A DNA stretch of 12,057 bases from Frankiales bacterium (GTDB taxonomy: Bacteria > Actinomycetota > Actinomycetes > Mycobacteriales > SCTD01), in the NCBI GenBank assembly GCA_025464795.1, contig JAODNB010000078.1, positions 1 to 12,057 on the forward strand, given 5' to 3'. Position 1 is the stretch's first letter; each line of letters begins with the position of its first letter. This document shows, one piece after another, positions 1 to 6,150 of the stretch. A program made the translations under genes and the position numbers. A model generated the notes under the pieces. It saw only the letters and a list, made by a program, of their open reading frames with translations. It made no database searches and was not told the DNA's origin.

Positions 1-290
1 GACAGATGAGCCACGTCCACCGTGGTCACGTAGGGGCTGAAGCCGTCGACGACCATCAGCGTCTTGCCGTCCGGCGTGACGTGAGCGCAGCAGGGCCCCT
101 TGGCCTTCACGTCGACGTACTTCACGACCTTGTCGGTCTGGAGGTCGAACACGGTCATGACGTTGCTGCTGAAGTTGGGAGCGAACAGCAGGTGCTTGTA
201 CGAGGCAGGTCCCGCAGTCGCGGCATGGCCGGGAGCGGTCAACGCCGCCGGTAGCAGCGCCGCGCCGAGCAGCAGCAGTCGCCCTCTCAT
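1..290 (-). CDS. Exported YVTN/YncE-like beta-propeller protein (partial)
   Basis: This is the N-terminal 96 residues of a gene that runs off the left edge. It starts at an ATG (288-290 on the complement) with a purine-rich AGGAC about 8 bases upstream. Residues 1-23 form a Sec-type signal peptide: Arg at 2 and 4, a Leu/Ala-rich core, and a GHA cleavage site near residue 23. The mature part has short strands with the pattern 'LLFAPNFSSNVMTVFDLQT', 'VTPDGKTLMVVDG' and 'VTTVDV'. This phrasing (strand, PDG turn, strand) is typical of YVTN or quinoprotein-amine-dehydrogenase-like beta-propeller blades. A vicinal Cys pair lies in 'GPCCAHV'. The likely location is outside the membrane. Ligand and partner are unknown; a role with redox enzymes of the locus is only a guess. 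It is divergent from the SDR pair. Confidence 0.75.
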   Translation of the reverse strand, partial: MRGRLLLLGAALLPAALTAPGHAATAGPASYKHLLFAPNFSSNVMTVFDLQTDKVVKYVDVKAKGPCCAHVTPDGKTLMVVDGFSPYVTTVDVAHL

Positions 291-462
291 GGGTTCACGT
301 CCTGTTGCACAACGACCTCCCGCGAAACGATCGACAGAACCTGTCACAATTCGGCCAGAACCGCGAGCACCGGAGGAACCCACCTGCTGGAGCTCAGCCA
401 GGCACCGGCCCGCGAGCAGCGGCCTGCCCGCGCACCCGCGTCCCGGGCCGTACGCTCCGGGC
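291..462. promoter_or_regulatory. Divergent intergenic region with a 13-bp inverted repeat
   Basis: This 172-base region separates the exported beta-propeller gene (minus) from the SDR-like pair (plus). It contains GACAG-AAC-CTGTC at 333-345, a perfect 5-bp inverted repeat, and GTTG-CA-CAAC at 304-313, just upstream of the minus-strand ribosome site. On the plus strand TACGCT (451-456) fits the actinobacterial -10 pattern TAnnnT and ends 6 bases before the ATG at 463, which would give a leaderless transcript. No good -35 was found. Promoter and operator roles are inferred from position only. Confidence 0.35.
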
Positions 463-1014
463 ATGGACCTGGGCCTGCACGACCGCGTCGTGCTGCTCGA
501 GTGCGCCGACGAGACCGATCGTCAGGCGTGCGCGGGGGTGCTCTCGACCGAGGGCGCGCGCGTCGTGACCTCGGAACACCGCGACGTCGATGCCGCGGTC
601 GTCTACCTGCCCCTGGTTCCGGCCTCTTCGTTGCTGGAGGCAGGACTCGCTGACCTCCGGCGCGACTGGCTCGGCCTGGAAGCGGTGGTGACCACGTTCC
701 AGTCGGTGCTTCCCGGGATGACGTCGCGAGGGTGGGGCCGGCTCGTCACGGTCCTTTCCGGCTCGGTGAAGTCGCTCGACGACGAGTCGGACGAGCGCGG
801 AGCCGTCGTCGGCCTTGCCGTGCTCGGCCTGCACAAGGCCGTCGTGGCCGACGTCGCCAGGTACGGGATCACGACGAACGCCGTCCTTCGCGACGACCAC
901 TCGGACCCGACCGAGGTCGCGGAAGCCGTCGCCTTCCTCATGTCGGAGCCGGCGGGGTACCTGCAGGGCGTCACCTTGGCCCTCGACGGCGCACGGCGAA
1001 GCAGCGTGTTCTAG
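463..1014 (+). CDS. Degenerate short-chain dehydrogenase-fold protein
   Basis: A 183-residue protein, clearly shorter than the 245-280 residues usual for the SDR family. The C-terminal half is recognisably SDR: 'WGRLVTVLSGS' at 91-101 (the active-site Ser strand), 'YGITTNAV' at 134-141 (the 'GIxVN' strand) and 'EVAEAVAFLMSEPAGYLQGVTLALDG' at 151-176 (the family C-terminus). The N-terminal glycine-rich nucleotide motif is absent; 'LLECADETD' stands in its place. The NNAG strand is lost, the YxxxK pair is replaced by Gly at both places, and the substrate lid between 'NAV' and 'PTEVAEA' is missing. Binding of NAD(P) and normal catalysis are therefore unlikely. The ATG at 463 was chosen because it begins the homologous region and follows a -10-like TACGCT; there is no clear ribosome site. 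Its stop overlaps the next start by one base, so the two are probably co-translated and may form a complex. Confidence 0.75.
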   Translation: MDLGLHDRVVLLECADETDRQACAGVLSTEGARVVTSEHRDVDAAVVYLPLVPASSLLEAGLADLRRDWLGLEAVVTTFQSVLPGMTSRGWGRLVTVLSGSVKSLDDESDERGAVVGLAVLGLHKAVVADVARYGITTNAVLRDDHSDPTEVAEAVAFLMSEPAGYLQGVTLALDGARRSSVF

Positions 1015-1838
1015 TGGAACTCGGGCTGGATGGGCGGGTTGCCATCGTCTCCGGGGGCAGCCGCGGGATCGGCTTCGCGATCGCCACGGCTCTGCTCGCC
1101 GAGGGCGCCTCTGTGGTCCTGGCGGCCCGTCGTCAGGAGGACCTCGACCGGGCCCGCTCCGCTCTCGACACCGCCCATCCCGGCCGCGTCGCGGCGATCA
1201 GCGCGGACATGACAGACCCGTCCGGGGTGGCCGAGGCGGTGGACCTGGCGCACGCGTTCGGACCGGTGGGCATCGCCGTCAGCAACGTCATCGGCCACGT
1301 GATCGACAAGAGCAAGGAGGGCGACGGGCCGCCCGCGGGCACCTTCGTCACGAGCGAGCTCTCGGACTACCGCCACGAGTTCTCCCAGCTCGCCGTCTCG
1401 GCGTGGGCCCTTGCCGGTGCGGTGCTCCCCGACATGCGCGCGCAGCAGTGGGGACGTCTCGTCAACATCGGCTCCGGTGTCGCCCGAGAACCGACGAAGG
1501 ACCTCCCGCACGTGCTCCCCAACACGGTGCGACCCGCCGTTGCGGGGCTCTACCGCGTGCTGGCCCGGAGGCTCGCGCCCGACGGCATCACGGTCAACAG
1601 CATCCTCACCGGCTCGATCCTGACGGAGCGAAACCGGTCATACTGGGAGTGGCTTGCCCAGGAGCGCGGGACCACCGTCGAGCAGGCACGGTCGGTGATG
1701 ACGGACATGATCCCGGCACGTCGCATGGGCGAGCCGGCTGAGCTGGCAGCCGTCGTCGCCTTCCTCGCCTCGGAGCGAGGACGCGCCATCACAGGGCAGT
1801 CGATCCCCGTGGACGGAGGGATCAACCGACACCTGTGA
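1014..1838 (+). CDS. SDR family oxidoreductase, BKR-like, non-canonical active site
   Basis: A 274-residue SDR starting at a GTG that shares one base with the upstream TAG. The nucleotide-binding motif is intact ('GGSRGIG', 14-20), and 'LAARR' (36-40) follows the second strand, with basic residues that would suit NADP. The Asn strand is altered ('VSNVIG', 89-94). 'NIGSG' at 151-155 carries the usual Ser. The Tyr-Lys pair is missing: Pro169 and Arg173 occupy those places, within 'LPNTVR'. This NxxR arrangement is known in a beta-ketoacyl-ACP-reductase-like SDR subgroup that departs from the catalytic tetrad, so it is a subfamily trait rather than decay. 'APDGITVN' and the C-terminal 'ITGQSIPVDGG' are typical. 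The activity is uncertain; if it is an enzyme, it is probably a reductase or dehydrogenase of a CoA-linked or hydrophobic intermediate. It converges with the SDR gene at 1861. Confidence 0.85.
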   Translation: MELGLDGRVAIVSGGSRGIGFAIATALLAEGASVVLAARRQEDLDRARSALDTAHPGRVAAISADMTDPSGVAEAVDLAHAFGPVGIAVSNVIGHVIDKSKEGDGPPAGTFVTSELSDYRHEFSQLAVSAWALAGAVLPDMRAQQWGRLVNIGSGVAREPTKDLPHVLPNTVRPAVAGLYRVLARRLAPDGITVNSILTGSILTERNRSYWEWLAQERGTTVEQARSVMTDMIPARRMGEPAELAAVVAFLASERGRAITGQSIPVDGGINRHL

Positions 1839-1846
1839 CGTGCGCG

Positions 1847-1858
1847 CTGCCGCGGCAG
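1847..1858. terminator. Possible bidirectional terminator palindrome
   Basis: A perfect 12-bp palindrome, CTGCCGCGGCAG, fills most of the 22-base gap between two convergent genes. It could fold into a short GC-rich stem on either strand. There is no following T-run, so intrinsic termination is uncertain. Confidence 0.3.
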
Positions 1859-1860
1859 GC

Positions 1861-2727
1861 TCAGCTGGGCGGGCCGCTCGGGAACTTCAGCAGCGAGCCG
1901 GCGTCGACGCGGATGTTCTGCCCCGTGATGTAGCGGGACTCGTCCGAGGCGAGGAAGAGCACCAGGTTGCTGATGTCCACCGGCTCGATGTACGGGATCG
2001 GCATGGCTTGGAAGAACGTGAAGGCAGGCTCCACGTCCTCACGGGTCGGGTTCTCCAGGTCAGGGCGGAAGACGCTGTAGAGCCCCTCGTTGTGCAGCAG
2101 GTGCGTGTTGCAGTTGGTCGGGTGCACGGCGTTGACGCGGATGAAGTCCGTCGCGACCTGCAGGCCGAGCTGCTCCACGTACTCGATGAGGATGCGCTTG
2201 GACCATCCGTAGCCGGCGCTGCCCGGGCCCATGGCCGGGTTGCTCGTCGTGTTGGGCATCATGCCGGCGGTCGAGCCGGTCACGACGATGGAGCCGAACT
2301 TCGGCAGGTGCGGCAGACCGACACCCACCGCGTTCATGACGCCGATCAGGTCGACGTCGACCGCATCGACGAAGTCCATCGAGTGCGGGTCGCCCATGGC
2401 CATGGGGAGGATGCCCGCGTTGGCGACGATGACGTCGAGGTGACCGAGGTCGGTGAGCCCGTCCTCGAGCGCTGACGCCAGCTCGGAGCGCTCGCGCACG
2501 TCGGCCTGGCGAGCCACGATGCGGCGGCCCAGCTCCTTGACCTGCCGTTCGGTCTCCGCGAGGTCCTCTGGCGTCGACAGCGGGTACGGGTTGCTCTCGA
2601 TCTGGCGGCAGATGTCGACCGCGATGATGTCGCAGCCCTCCTGCGCCATCCGGACCGCATGGCTGCGGCCCTGTCCACGCGCCGCGCCCGTGATGAACGC
2701 GACCTTGCCTTCAAGCCGTCCTGCCAT
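1861..2727 (-). CDS. Mycofactocin-coupled SDR family oxidoreductase
   Basis: A 288-residue protein matching the mycofactocin-coupled SDR (carveol-dehydrogenase-like) family. It has the variant glycine motif 'GAARGQGR' (14-21), 'AVDIC' (36-40), and then the family insertion 'YPLSTPEDLAETERQVKELG' with 'RRIVARQADVR' (48-79). The NAG motif is at 103-105, the catalytic Ser is in 'TGSTAG' near 152, and Tyr173 and Lys177 are in 'YGWSK'. It ends 'YITGQNIRVDAG' (266-277). Family members hold NAD(H) tightly and pass electrons to the peptide-derived cofactor mycofactocin instead of exchanging nicotinamide. The reaction is oxidation of an alcohol, often a terpenoid or other secondary alcohol, in the cytoplasm. 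An AAGGAG ribosome site (2732-2737) precedes the ATG. It lies 36 bases downstream of the aldehyde dehydrogenase in the same operon, which suits an alcohol-to-acid route. No mycofactocin biosynthesis gene is in the window. Confidence 0.92.
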   Translation of the reverse strand: MAGRLEGKVAFITGAARGQGRSHAVRMAQEGCDIIAVDICRQIESNPYPLSTPEDLAETERQVKELGRRIVARQADVRERSELASALEDGLTDLGHLDVIVANAGILPMAMGDPHSMDFVDAVDVDLIGVMNAVGVGLPHLPKFGSIVVTGSTAGMMPNTTSNPAMGPGSAGYGWSKRILIEYVEQLGLQVATDFIRVNAVHPTNCNTHLLHNEGLYSVFRPDLENPTREDVEPAFTFFQAMPIPYIEPVDISNLVLFLASDESRYITGQNIRVDAGSLLKFPSGPPS

Positions 2728-2763
2728 GTCGCTCCTTGGATCCGTGAGGGGTAGGTGGATGGT

Positions 2764-4224
2764 CTAGCCGGCCGGCCAGGCGACGGCCTTGGTCTCGAGG
2801 TACTGCTCGAAGCCCTCGATGCCGTTCTGACGGCCGATACCGCTGTTCTTGTAGCCGCCGTACGGAGAGTCCGCGCCGTACCAGAGGCCGCCGTTGATGC
2901 CGATCGAGCCGGTACGGACTCGGCGGGCGAAGGCGGTCGCCCGGTCGTTGTCGGCCGAGAAGACGCCACCGGACAGGCCGTAGCTGCTGTCGTTGGCGAT
3001 CCGCAGCGCGTCCTCGTCGCCGTCGTGCGGGATGACGACCAAGACGGGTCCGAAGACCTCCTCCTGGGCGATGGCCATGCTGTTCTCCACATCGACGAGC
3101 AGCGTCGGCTCGACGTACCAGCCCTTGGGCAGGTGGGCGGGACGACCGCCACCGAGAGCGATGGTCGCGCCCTCGTCGACGCCCTTCTGGATGAGCGCGA
3201 GGACGCGGTCCCGCTGCAGGGCGCTGATCTGGGGGCCCTGGATGTTGTTGGGGTCGGTCGGGTCGCCGTAGGGGATCATCGCCATGGTCGCCTTGAGGAT
3301 CTCCACCGCCTCGTCGTACTTCGCCCGAGGGACGACGACGCGGCTTTGCAGGGCGCAGCCCTGACCGCCGTGCATGCAGATGCCGAAGGCCGCACCGGGC
3401 AGCGTGCTGGCGAGGTCGGCGTCGTCGAGGAAGACGGCCGCGGACTTGCCACCGAGCTCGAGGAAGACGCGCTTGAGGGTCGCTGCGCCCTTTTCCATGA
3501 TGCGCTTGCCGACGACCGTTGAGCCCGTGAAGGAGATGAGATCGACCCGCGGGTCGAGGGTCAGCTGCTCCGCCACCATGTTGTCCGACGTCGTGACGAC
3601 GTTGAAGACGCCAGCCGGGATATCGGTGTGCTCCGCGACCAGTCGCCCGAGGCGCGTCGCGTTGAACGGGGTGTCCGGAGCGGGCTTGAGGACCGTGGTG
3701 TTGCCGGTGGCGAGCACCTGCGCGATCTTGTTGATCGTCACCTCGAACGGGAAGTTCCAGGGAACGATCGAGCCGACGACACCGATCGGCTCCTTCCACA
3801 CGGCACGTGTGCTGTCGATGCCGAACGGCGCCGCACGCGGCAGGTCGCGCTCCCAGGGGAAGTCGTCGATCATCTTGAGCGGCCAGCGCAGGCCGTCCTC
3901 GAGCGGCCCGTCGAGCTGAGCGCCGTAGGTCAAGGCGATCGGCGCCCCCACCTCAGCGACGAGCTCGGCTCGCAGCTCCTCGCGCTCGGACTCGATCGCG
4001 TCCTGGAGCTGCTGCAGGCAGCGCTTGCGCAGCTCGCGGTCCGTCGACCAGTCGGTGGTGTCGAAGGCGGTGCGCGCCGCGGCGATCGCCCGGTCCATGT
4101 CCGCCGCGGAGCCGTCGGCGACCGAGCCGAGGACCTCCTCCGTCGCCGGGTTGATGTTGTCGAACGTCTTGCCGTTCTCCGCCTCGACCAGCTTGCCGTC
4201 GATCAGCATCCTTGACTCGCTCAC
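2764..4224 (-). CDS. NAD(P)-dependent aldehyde dehydrogenase
   Basis: A full-length aldehyde dehydrogenase of 486 residues. The cofactor-binding landmarks are 'PWNFPF' (155-160), Lys180 in 'LKPAP' and 'FTGST' (232-236). The general base Glu256 is in 'ELGGK', the catalytic Cys290 is in 'GGQGC', and 'EEVFGPV' (388-394) and 'SPYGGYKNSGIGRQNG' near the C-terminus complete the set. It oxidises an aldehyde to the carboxylic acid in the cytoplasm; the substrate is not evident. The GTG at 4224 is preferred over the ATG five codons later because a GGAGAG sequence lies a few bases upstream of it, while the ATG has only a purine run that is too close. It sits between the ferredoxin gene (31-base gap) and the mycofactocin-coupled SDR (36-base gap), so a relay of alcohol oxidation followed by aldehyde oxidation is a reasonable inference. 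Confidence 0.95.
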   Translation of the reverse strand: MSESRMLIDGKLVEAENGKTFDNINPATEEVLGSVADGSAADMDRAIAAARTAFDTTDWSTDRELRKRCLQQLQDAIESEREELRAELVAEVGAPIALTYGAQLDGPLEDGLRWPLKMIDDFPWERDLPRAAPFGIDSTRAVWKEPIGVVGSIVPWNFPFEVTINKIAQVLATGNTTVLKPAPDTPFNATRLGRLVAEHTDIPAGVFNVVTTSDNMVAEQLTLDPRVDLISFTGSTVVGKRIMEKGAATLKRVFLELGGKSAAVFLDDADLASTLPGAAFGICMHGGQGCALQSRVVVPRAKYDEAVEILKATMAMIPYGDPTDPNNIQGPQISALQRDRVLALIQKGVDEGATIALGGGRPAHLPKGWYVEPTLLVDVENSMAIAQEEVFGPVLVVIPHDGDEDALRIANDSSYGLSGGVFSADNDRATAFARRVRTGSIGINGGLWYGADSPYGGYKNSGIGRQNGIEGFEQYLETKAVAWPAG

Positions 4225-4255
4225 AGCTCTCCAACCTCTCGCCGGGTGTCGTGCA

Positions 4256-4444
4256 TCAGCCGATCTTCAGGGCTCGTTCCGGGCACGCCGAGGCGCCCTT
4301 CTTGGCCTGTGCCTCCAGGGCCACCGGGATCTCGCCCGAGGCGGTGGACACGTAGCCGAGGTCGTCGAGCTCGAAGACCTCCGGAGCAACCGCGTTGCAG
4401 CGCGCGTGCCCTTGGCACGAGTCGTTGTCGACGTGCAGCTGCAC
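4256..4444 (-). CDS. [3Fe-4S] ferredoxin, likely P450 redox partner
   Basis: A 62-residue ferredoxin. The cluster ligands are Cys10 and Cys16 in 'CQGHARC' and Cys54 in 'ACPERAL'. His13 replaces the second Cys of the usual CxxCxxC, which marks the single-cluster [3Fe-4S] type that feeds electrons to actinobacterial cytochromes P450. 'APEVFELDDLGYV' (20-32) is typical of the family. The GTG at 4444 is chosen because a GGAGG ribosome site lies 5 bases upstream and the resulting N-terminus ('MQLHVDNDSC') has the family length. The in-frame ATG at 4456 lacks a ribosome site. The ATG at 4510 falls inside the predicted -10 element and would add an atypical basic tail. The gene heads the minus operon and is divergent from the series that contains the P450. 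Confidence 0.88.
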   Translation of the reverse strand: MQLHVDNDSCQGHARCNAVAPEVFELDDLGYVSTASGEIPVALEAQAKKGASACPERALKIG

Positions 4445-4505
4445 GAGGGCCTCCATGGGGTCAGCCCCGAGGCGTTCCCAGCTGCGCTGACGTCTCGGTT
4501 TCCGC

Positions 4506-4535
4506 AACATAAGGACGCACGCACCATCAAGTCAA
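4506..4535 (-). promoter_or_regulatory. Sigma-70-like promoter of the ferredoxin operon
   Basis: Read on the complement, TTGACT (4535-4530) and TATGTT (4511-4506) are separated by 18 bases, close to the housekeeping consensus. Transcription would begin near 4499, leaving a leader of roughly 55 bases before the GTG at 4444. It lies directly beside the inverted-repeat cluster at 4541-4569, so a regulator bound there could affect RNA polymerase at the -35 side. Confidence 0.6.
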
Positions 4536-4540
4536 TAGTC

Positions 4541-4569
4541 TACCTAACTAGGTTAGTTGCACTGGTGCA
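4541..4569. promoter_or_regulatory. Nested inverted repeats, candidate TetR operator(s)
   Basis: This AT-richer island in a GC-rich window holds overlapping dyads: ACCTA-AC-TAGGT (4542-4553), CTAAC-TAG-GTTAG (4544-4556) and AACTA-GGT-TAGTT (4546-4558). A separate perfect dyad, TGCAC-TG-GTGCA (4558-4569), follows. The island lies between the divergent ferredoxin operon and the 3-hydroxyisobutyrate-dehydrogenase-like gene, where a regulator could control both. TetR-type proteins usually bind such short palindromes, and two TetR genes lie nearby. Which protein binds here is not shown by the sequence. Confidence 0.5.
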
Positions 4570-4629
4570 GCCCTTGACCCAGAGCGGTACGGGCGACGAT
4601 CCTGCGACCGGGCGACGGAGAGGACTGCG

Positions 4630-5418
4630 GTGGCACACGTCGGGTTCGTCGGCGCTGGGCAGCTGGGCATGCCCATGGTCGAGCGCCTGCTGACCGCCGG
4701 CCACACTGTGGTCGTGCACGCCCGCCGGACCGAGGTCCGAGCGGCGCTTGCCGCTCTCGGGGCCCAGGTCGTCGACACGGCGCGCGAGGCCGCGGACGCG
4801 GACCTGGTGATCCTGTGCCTGTTCTCCGACGAGCAGCTCGTGGCTGCCTGCACCGGCCCTGACGGCGTGGTTGCCGGACTGCGTGAGGACACCGTGCTTG
4901 CCTCGCACGTGACGGGTACGCGGGCGACGCTGGCGTCCCTTGACGCGGTGGTCGTCGACGCCCCCGTGAGTGGGACCGCCGACGACATCCGGGCCGGACG
5001 GCTGACCGTCCTGCTCGGTGGCCCCCCGGAGGCGGTGTCCCTCTGCGCCGACGTCATGGCGGCGTACGCCGGCACCGTCCTGCACGTGGGGGGACCTGGA
5101 GACGCCCTCGCGGTGAAGCTGGTCAACAACCTGCTCTTCGCTGCGCACAGCCAGCTTGCGGTCGCCGCGGTGGAGCTGGGCGCTGCGTTCGGCGTCAGCC
5201 GCGAGCCGCTCCTGGCGGCCGTGCAGTCCTGCAGCGGCGCGAGCAGCGCCCTGGCGACACTGGCCACGCTTGCCGACGAGGAGACCTTCGCCAGCCTCGC
5301 CGGCCCCTTCCTGCGCAAGGACGTGTCCGCCTGCTCCGACGAGCTGACCTCCAGCGGGAGCACGGCTCCCCTGCTGCTGCAGACGGTCCGGCTCGGTCCC
5401 CTTGACCTCACCGCCTAG
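4630..5418 (+). CDS. 3-hydroxyisobutyrate dehydrogenase-like NAD(P)-binding protein
   Basis: A 262-residue member of the beta-hydroxyacid dehydrogenase family. The Rossmann motif is 'GFVGAGQLG' (5-13), the substrate loop is 'DAPVSG' (110-115), and the catalytic Lys163 lies in 'KLVNN'; Lys230-Asp231 of the C-terminal helical domain is also present. Family enzymes oxidise 3-hydroxy acids or reduce semialdehydes with NAD(P). 'HARR' (30-33) after the second strand would favour NADP. The protein stops about 32 residues after Lys230-Asp231, where relatives usually have 50 or more, so the last helices are short or absent. The GTG start has a GGAGAGG ribosome site (4617-4623) at good spacing. A TetR gene follows after 13 bases, so they are probably one transcript. 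The exact substrate is unknown. Confidence 0.85.
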   Translation: MAHVGFVGAGQLGMPMVERLLTAGHTVVVHARRTEVRAALAALGAQVVDTAREAADADLVILCLFSDEQLVAACTGPDGVVAGLREDTVLASHVTGTRATLASLDAVVVDAPVSGTADDIRAGRLTVLLGGPPEAVSLCADVMAAYAGTVLHVGGPGDALAVKLVNNLLFAAHSQLAVAAVELGAAFGVSREPLLAAVQSCSGASSALATLATLADEETFASLAGPFLRKDVSACSDELTSSGSTAPLLLQTVRLGPLDLTA

Positions 5419-5431
5419 CAGGAGGAGACCC

Positions 5432-6091
5432 ATGGCCAGGGGGATCACCCCGGAGGACGTCGTGCACGCAGGCGTCAGGCTCACCCGCTCCGGCGGGCTG
5501 ACGAGCTTGACGCTGCGCGCCGTGGCCCTCGACCTCGGCGTCCAGAGCCCGTCGCTCTACCACCACGTACCGGGTGGCCTGGACGAGCTCCAGGCGCTCG
5601 TCGTCGACAGCATCATGGCCGACCTGGGGGACGAGCAGCGCCGCGAGGAGTCGCCCGAGATGGGGCCGTGGGACCGTCTGGAACGGCCGCTGCGCGACCT
5701 CGGCCGGCTCGTCGAGGACTACCCCGGCGTCTTGCAGTACGTCCTGACCACCGGCCGCAACCGGCCGCTGTCCCTCGGCGGCGCGCAGCAGACGATCGAG
5801 GAGCTGCTCCAGAGCGAGCTGGGTCGCGTGACCCCCGCAGCCTGGCTCCTGGTCCACACCTACGTGACCGGATGGGCGTTCGTGCAGCGACCGAGCAGTG
5901 CGGCTGCGCGTGAGCACGGCTTCGACAAGCTCGGAGCGGTCCTGTCCGAGTCCGAGGGGATGGACGAGGAGAAGGTGCTCTTCGAAGGGCTGCGGGCACT
6001 GCTGGCCGGCCTGCTCGTGAGCGCGCAGGTCGGGCCACAGGAGTCCGAGCCGGAAGCGGTCCGCCGCACGCTGGGGAAGTTCCTCAGATAG
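5432..6091 (+). CDS. TetR family transcriptional regulator (first paralogue)
   Basis: A 219-residue regulator. The DNA-binding helix-turn-helix spans about residues 25-48, with 'TLRAVALDLGVQSPSLYHHVPG' as the recognisable core: the TetR scaffold has a recognition helix ending in 'SLYHH'. The C-terminal part (about 60-219) is the ligand-binding, dimerising domain and includes 'TYVTGWAFVQRP' (155-166). The ATG at 5432 has an AGGAGGA ribosome site (5420-5426). It is closely related along its whole length to the TetR protein encoded at 7214-7885, with shared 'SPSLYHH-PGGL-EL--LVV', 'YVTGW-F-QRPS-AAA' and 'GLRALL-GL'. It lies 13 bases after the dehydrogenase-like gene and 59 bases before the P450. 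It most likely represses the P450 and/or the divergent promoter until an effector binds. Confidence 0.93.
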   Translation: MARGITPEDVVHAGVRLTRSGGLTSLTLRAVALDLGVQSPSLYHHVPGGLDELQALVVDSIMADLGDEQRREESPEMGPWDRLERPLRDLGRLVEDYPGVLQYVLTTGRNRPLSLGGAQQTIEELLQSELGRVTPAAWLLVHTYVTGWAFVQRPSSAAAREHGFDKLGAVLSESEGMDEEKVLFEGLRALLAGLLVSAQVGPQESEPEAVRRTLGKFLR

Positions 6092-6106
6092 CGCTACCTG
6101 ATTCTC

Positions 6107-6121
6107 CCTACACCGTGTAGG
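6107..6121. promoter_or_regulatory. Perfect 15-bp palindrome upstream of the P450 gene, candidate operator
   Basis: CCTACAC-C-GTGTAGG is a perfect 7-bp inverted repeat around one central base, lying 30 bases before the P450 start and just after a TetR gene. It overlaps TAGGTT (6118-6123), which fits a -10 element, so a bound repressor would block initiation. The flanks repeat words seen in the island at 4541: TACCTGA at 6095-6101 and TAGGTTA at 6118-6124, against TACCTAA and TAGGTTA there. This suggests the two sites belong to related regulators. Confidence 0.55.
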
Positions 6122-6150
6122 TTACGGCCGCGCCCACTTGAGGAGACGAC

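Noticed and set aside
100..462. Upstream in-frame extension of the first SDR-like gene
   Set aside because: The extension reads antisense through the signal-peptide gene and has Pro/Ser/Arg-rich shadow composition. The SDR similarity begins at the ATG at 463, which follows a -10-like element.
1014..1838. The second SDR as a decayed pseudogene
   Set aside because: The frame is open, the cofactor motif is intact, and the NxxR replacement of YxxxK is known in a natural SDR subgroup.
2755..3522. Plus-strand open frame opposite the aldehyde dehydrogenase
   Set aside because: Its Asp/Arg/Val-rich composition, lack of a ribosome site and complete overlap with a well-supported gene mark it as a shadow.
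4445..4510. Longer ferredoxin start sites at 4510 and 4456
   Set aside because: The first lies inside the predicted -10 element and adds a basic tail not seen in the family. The second has no ribosome site, whereas the GTG at 4444 has GGAGG at correct spacing.
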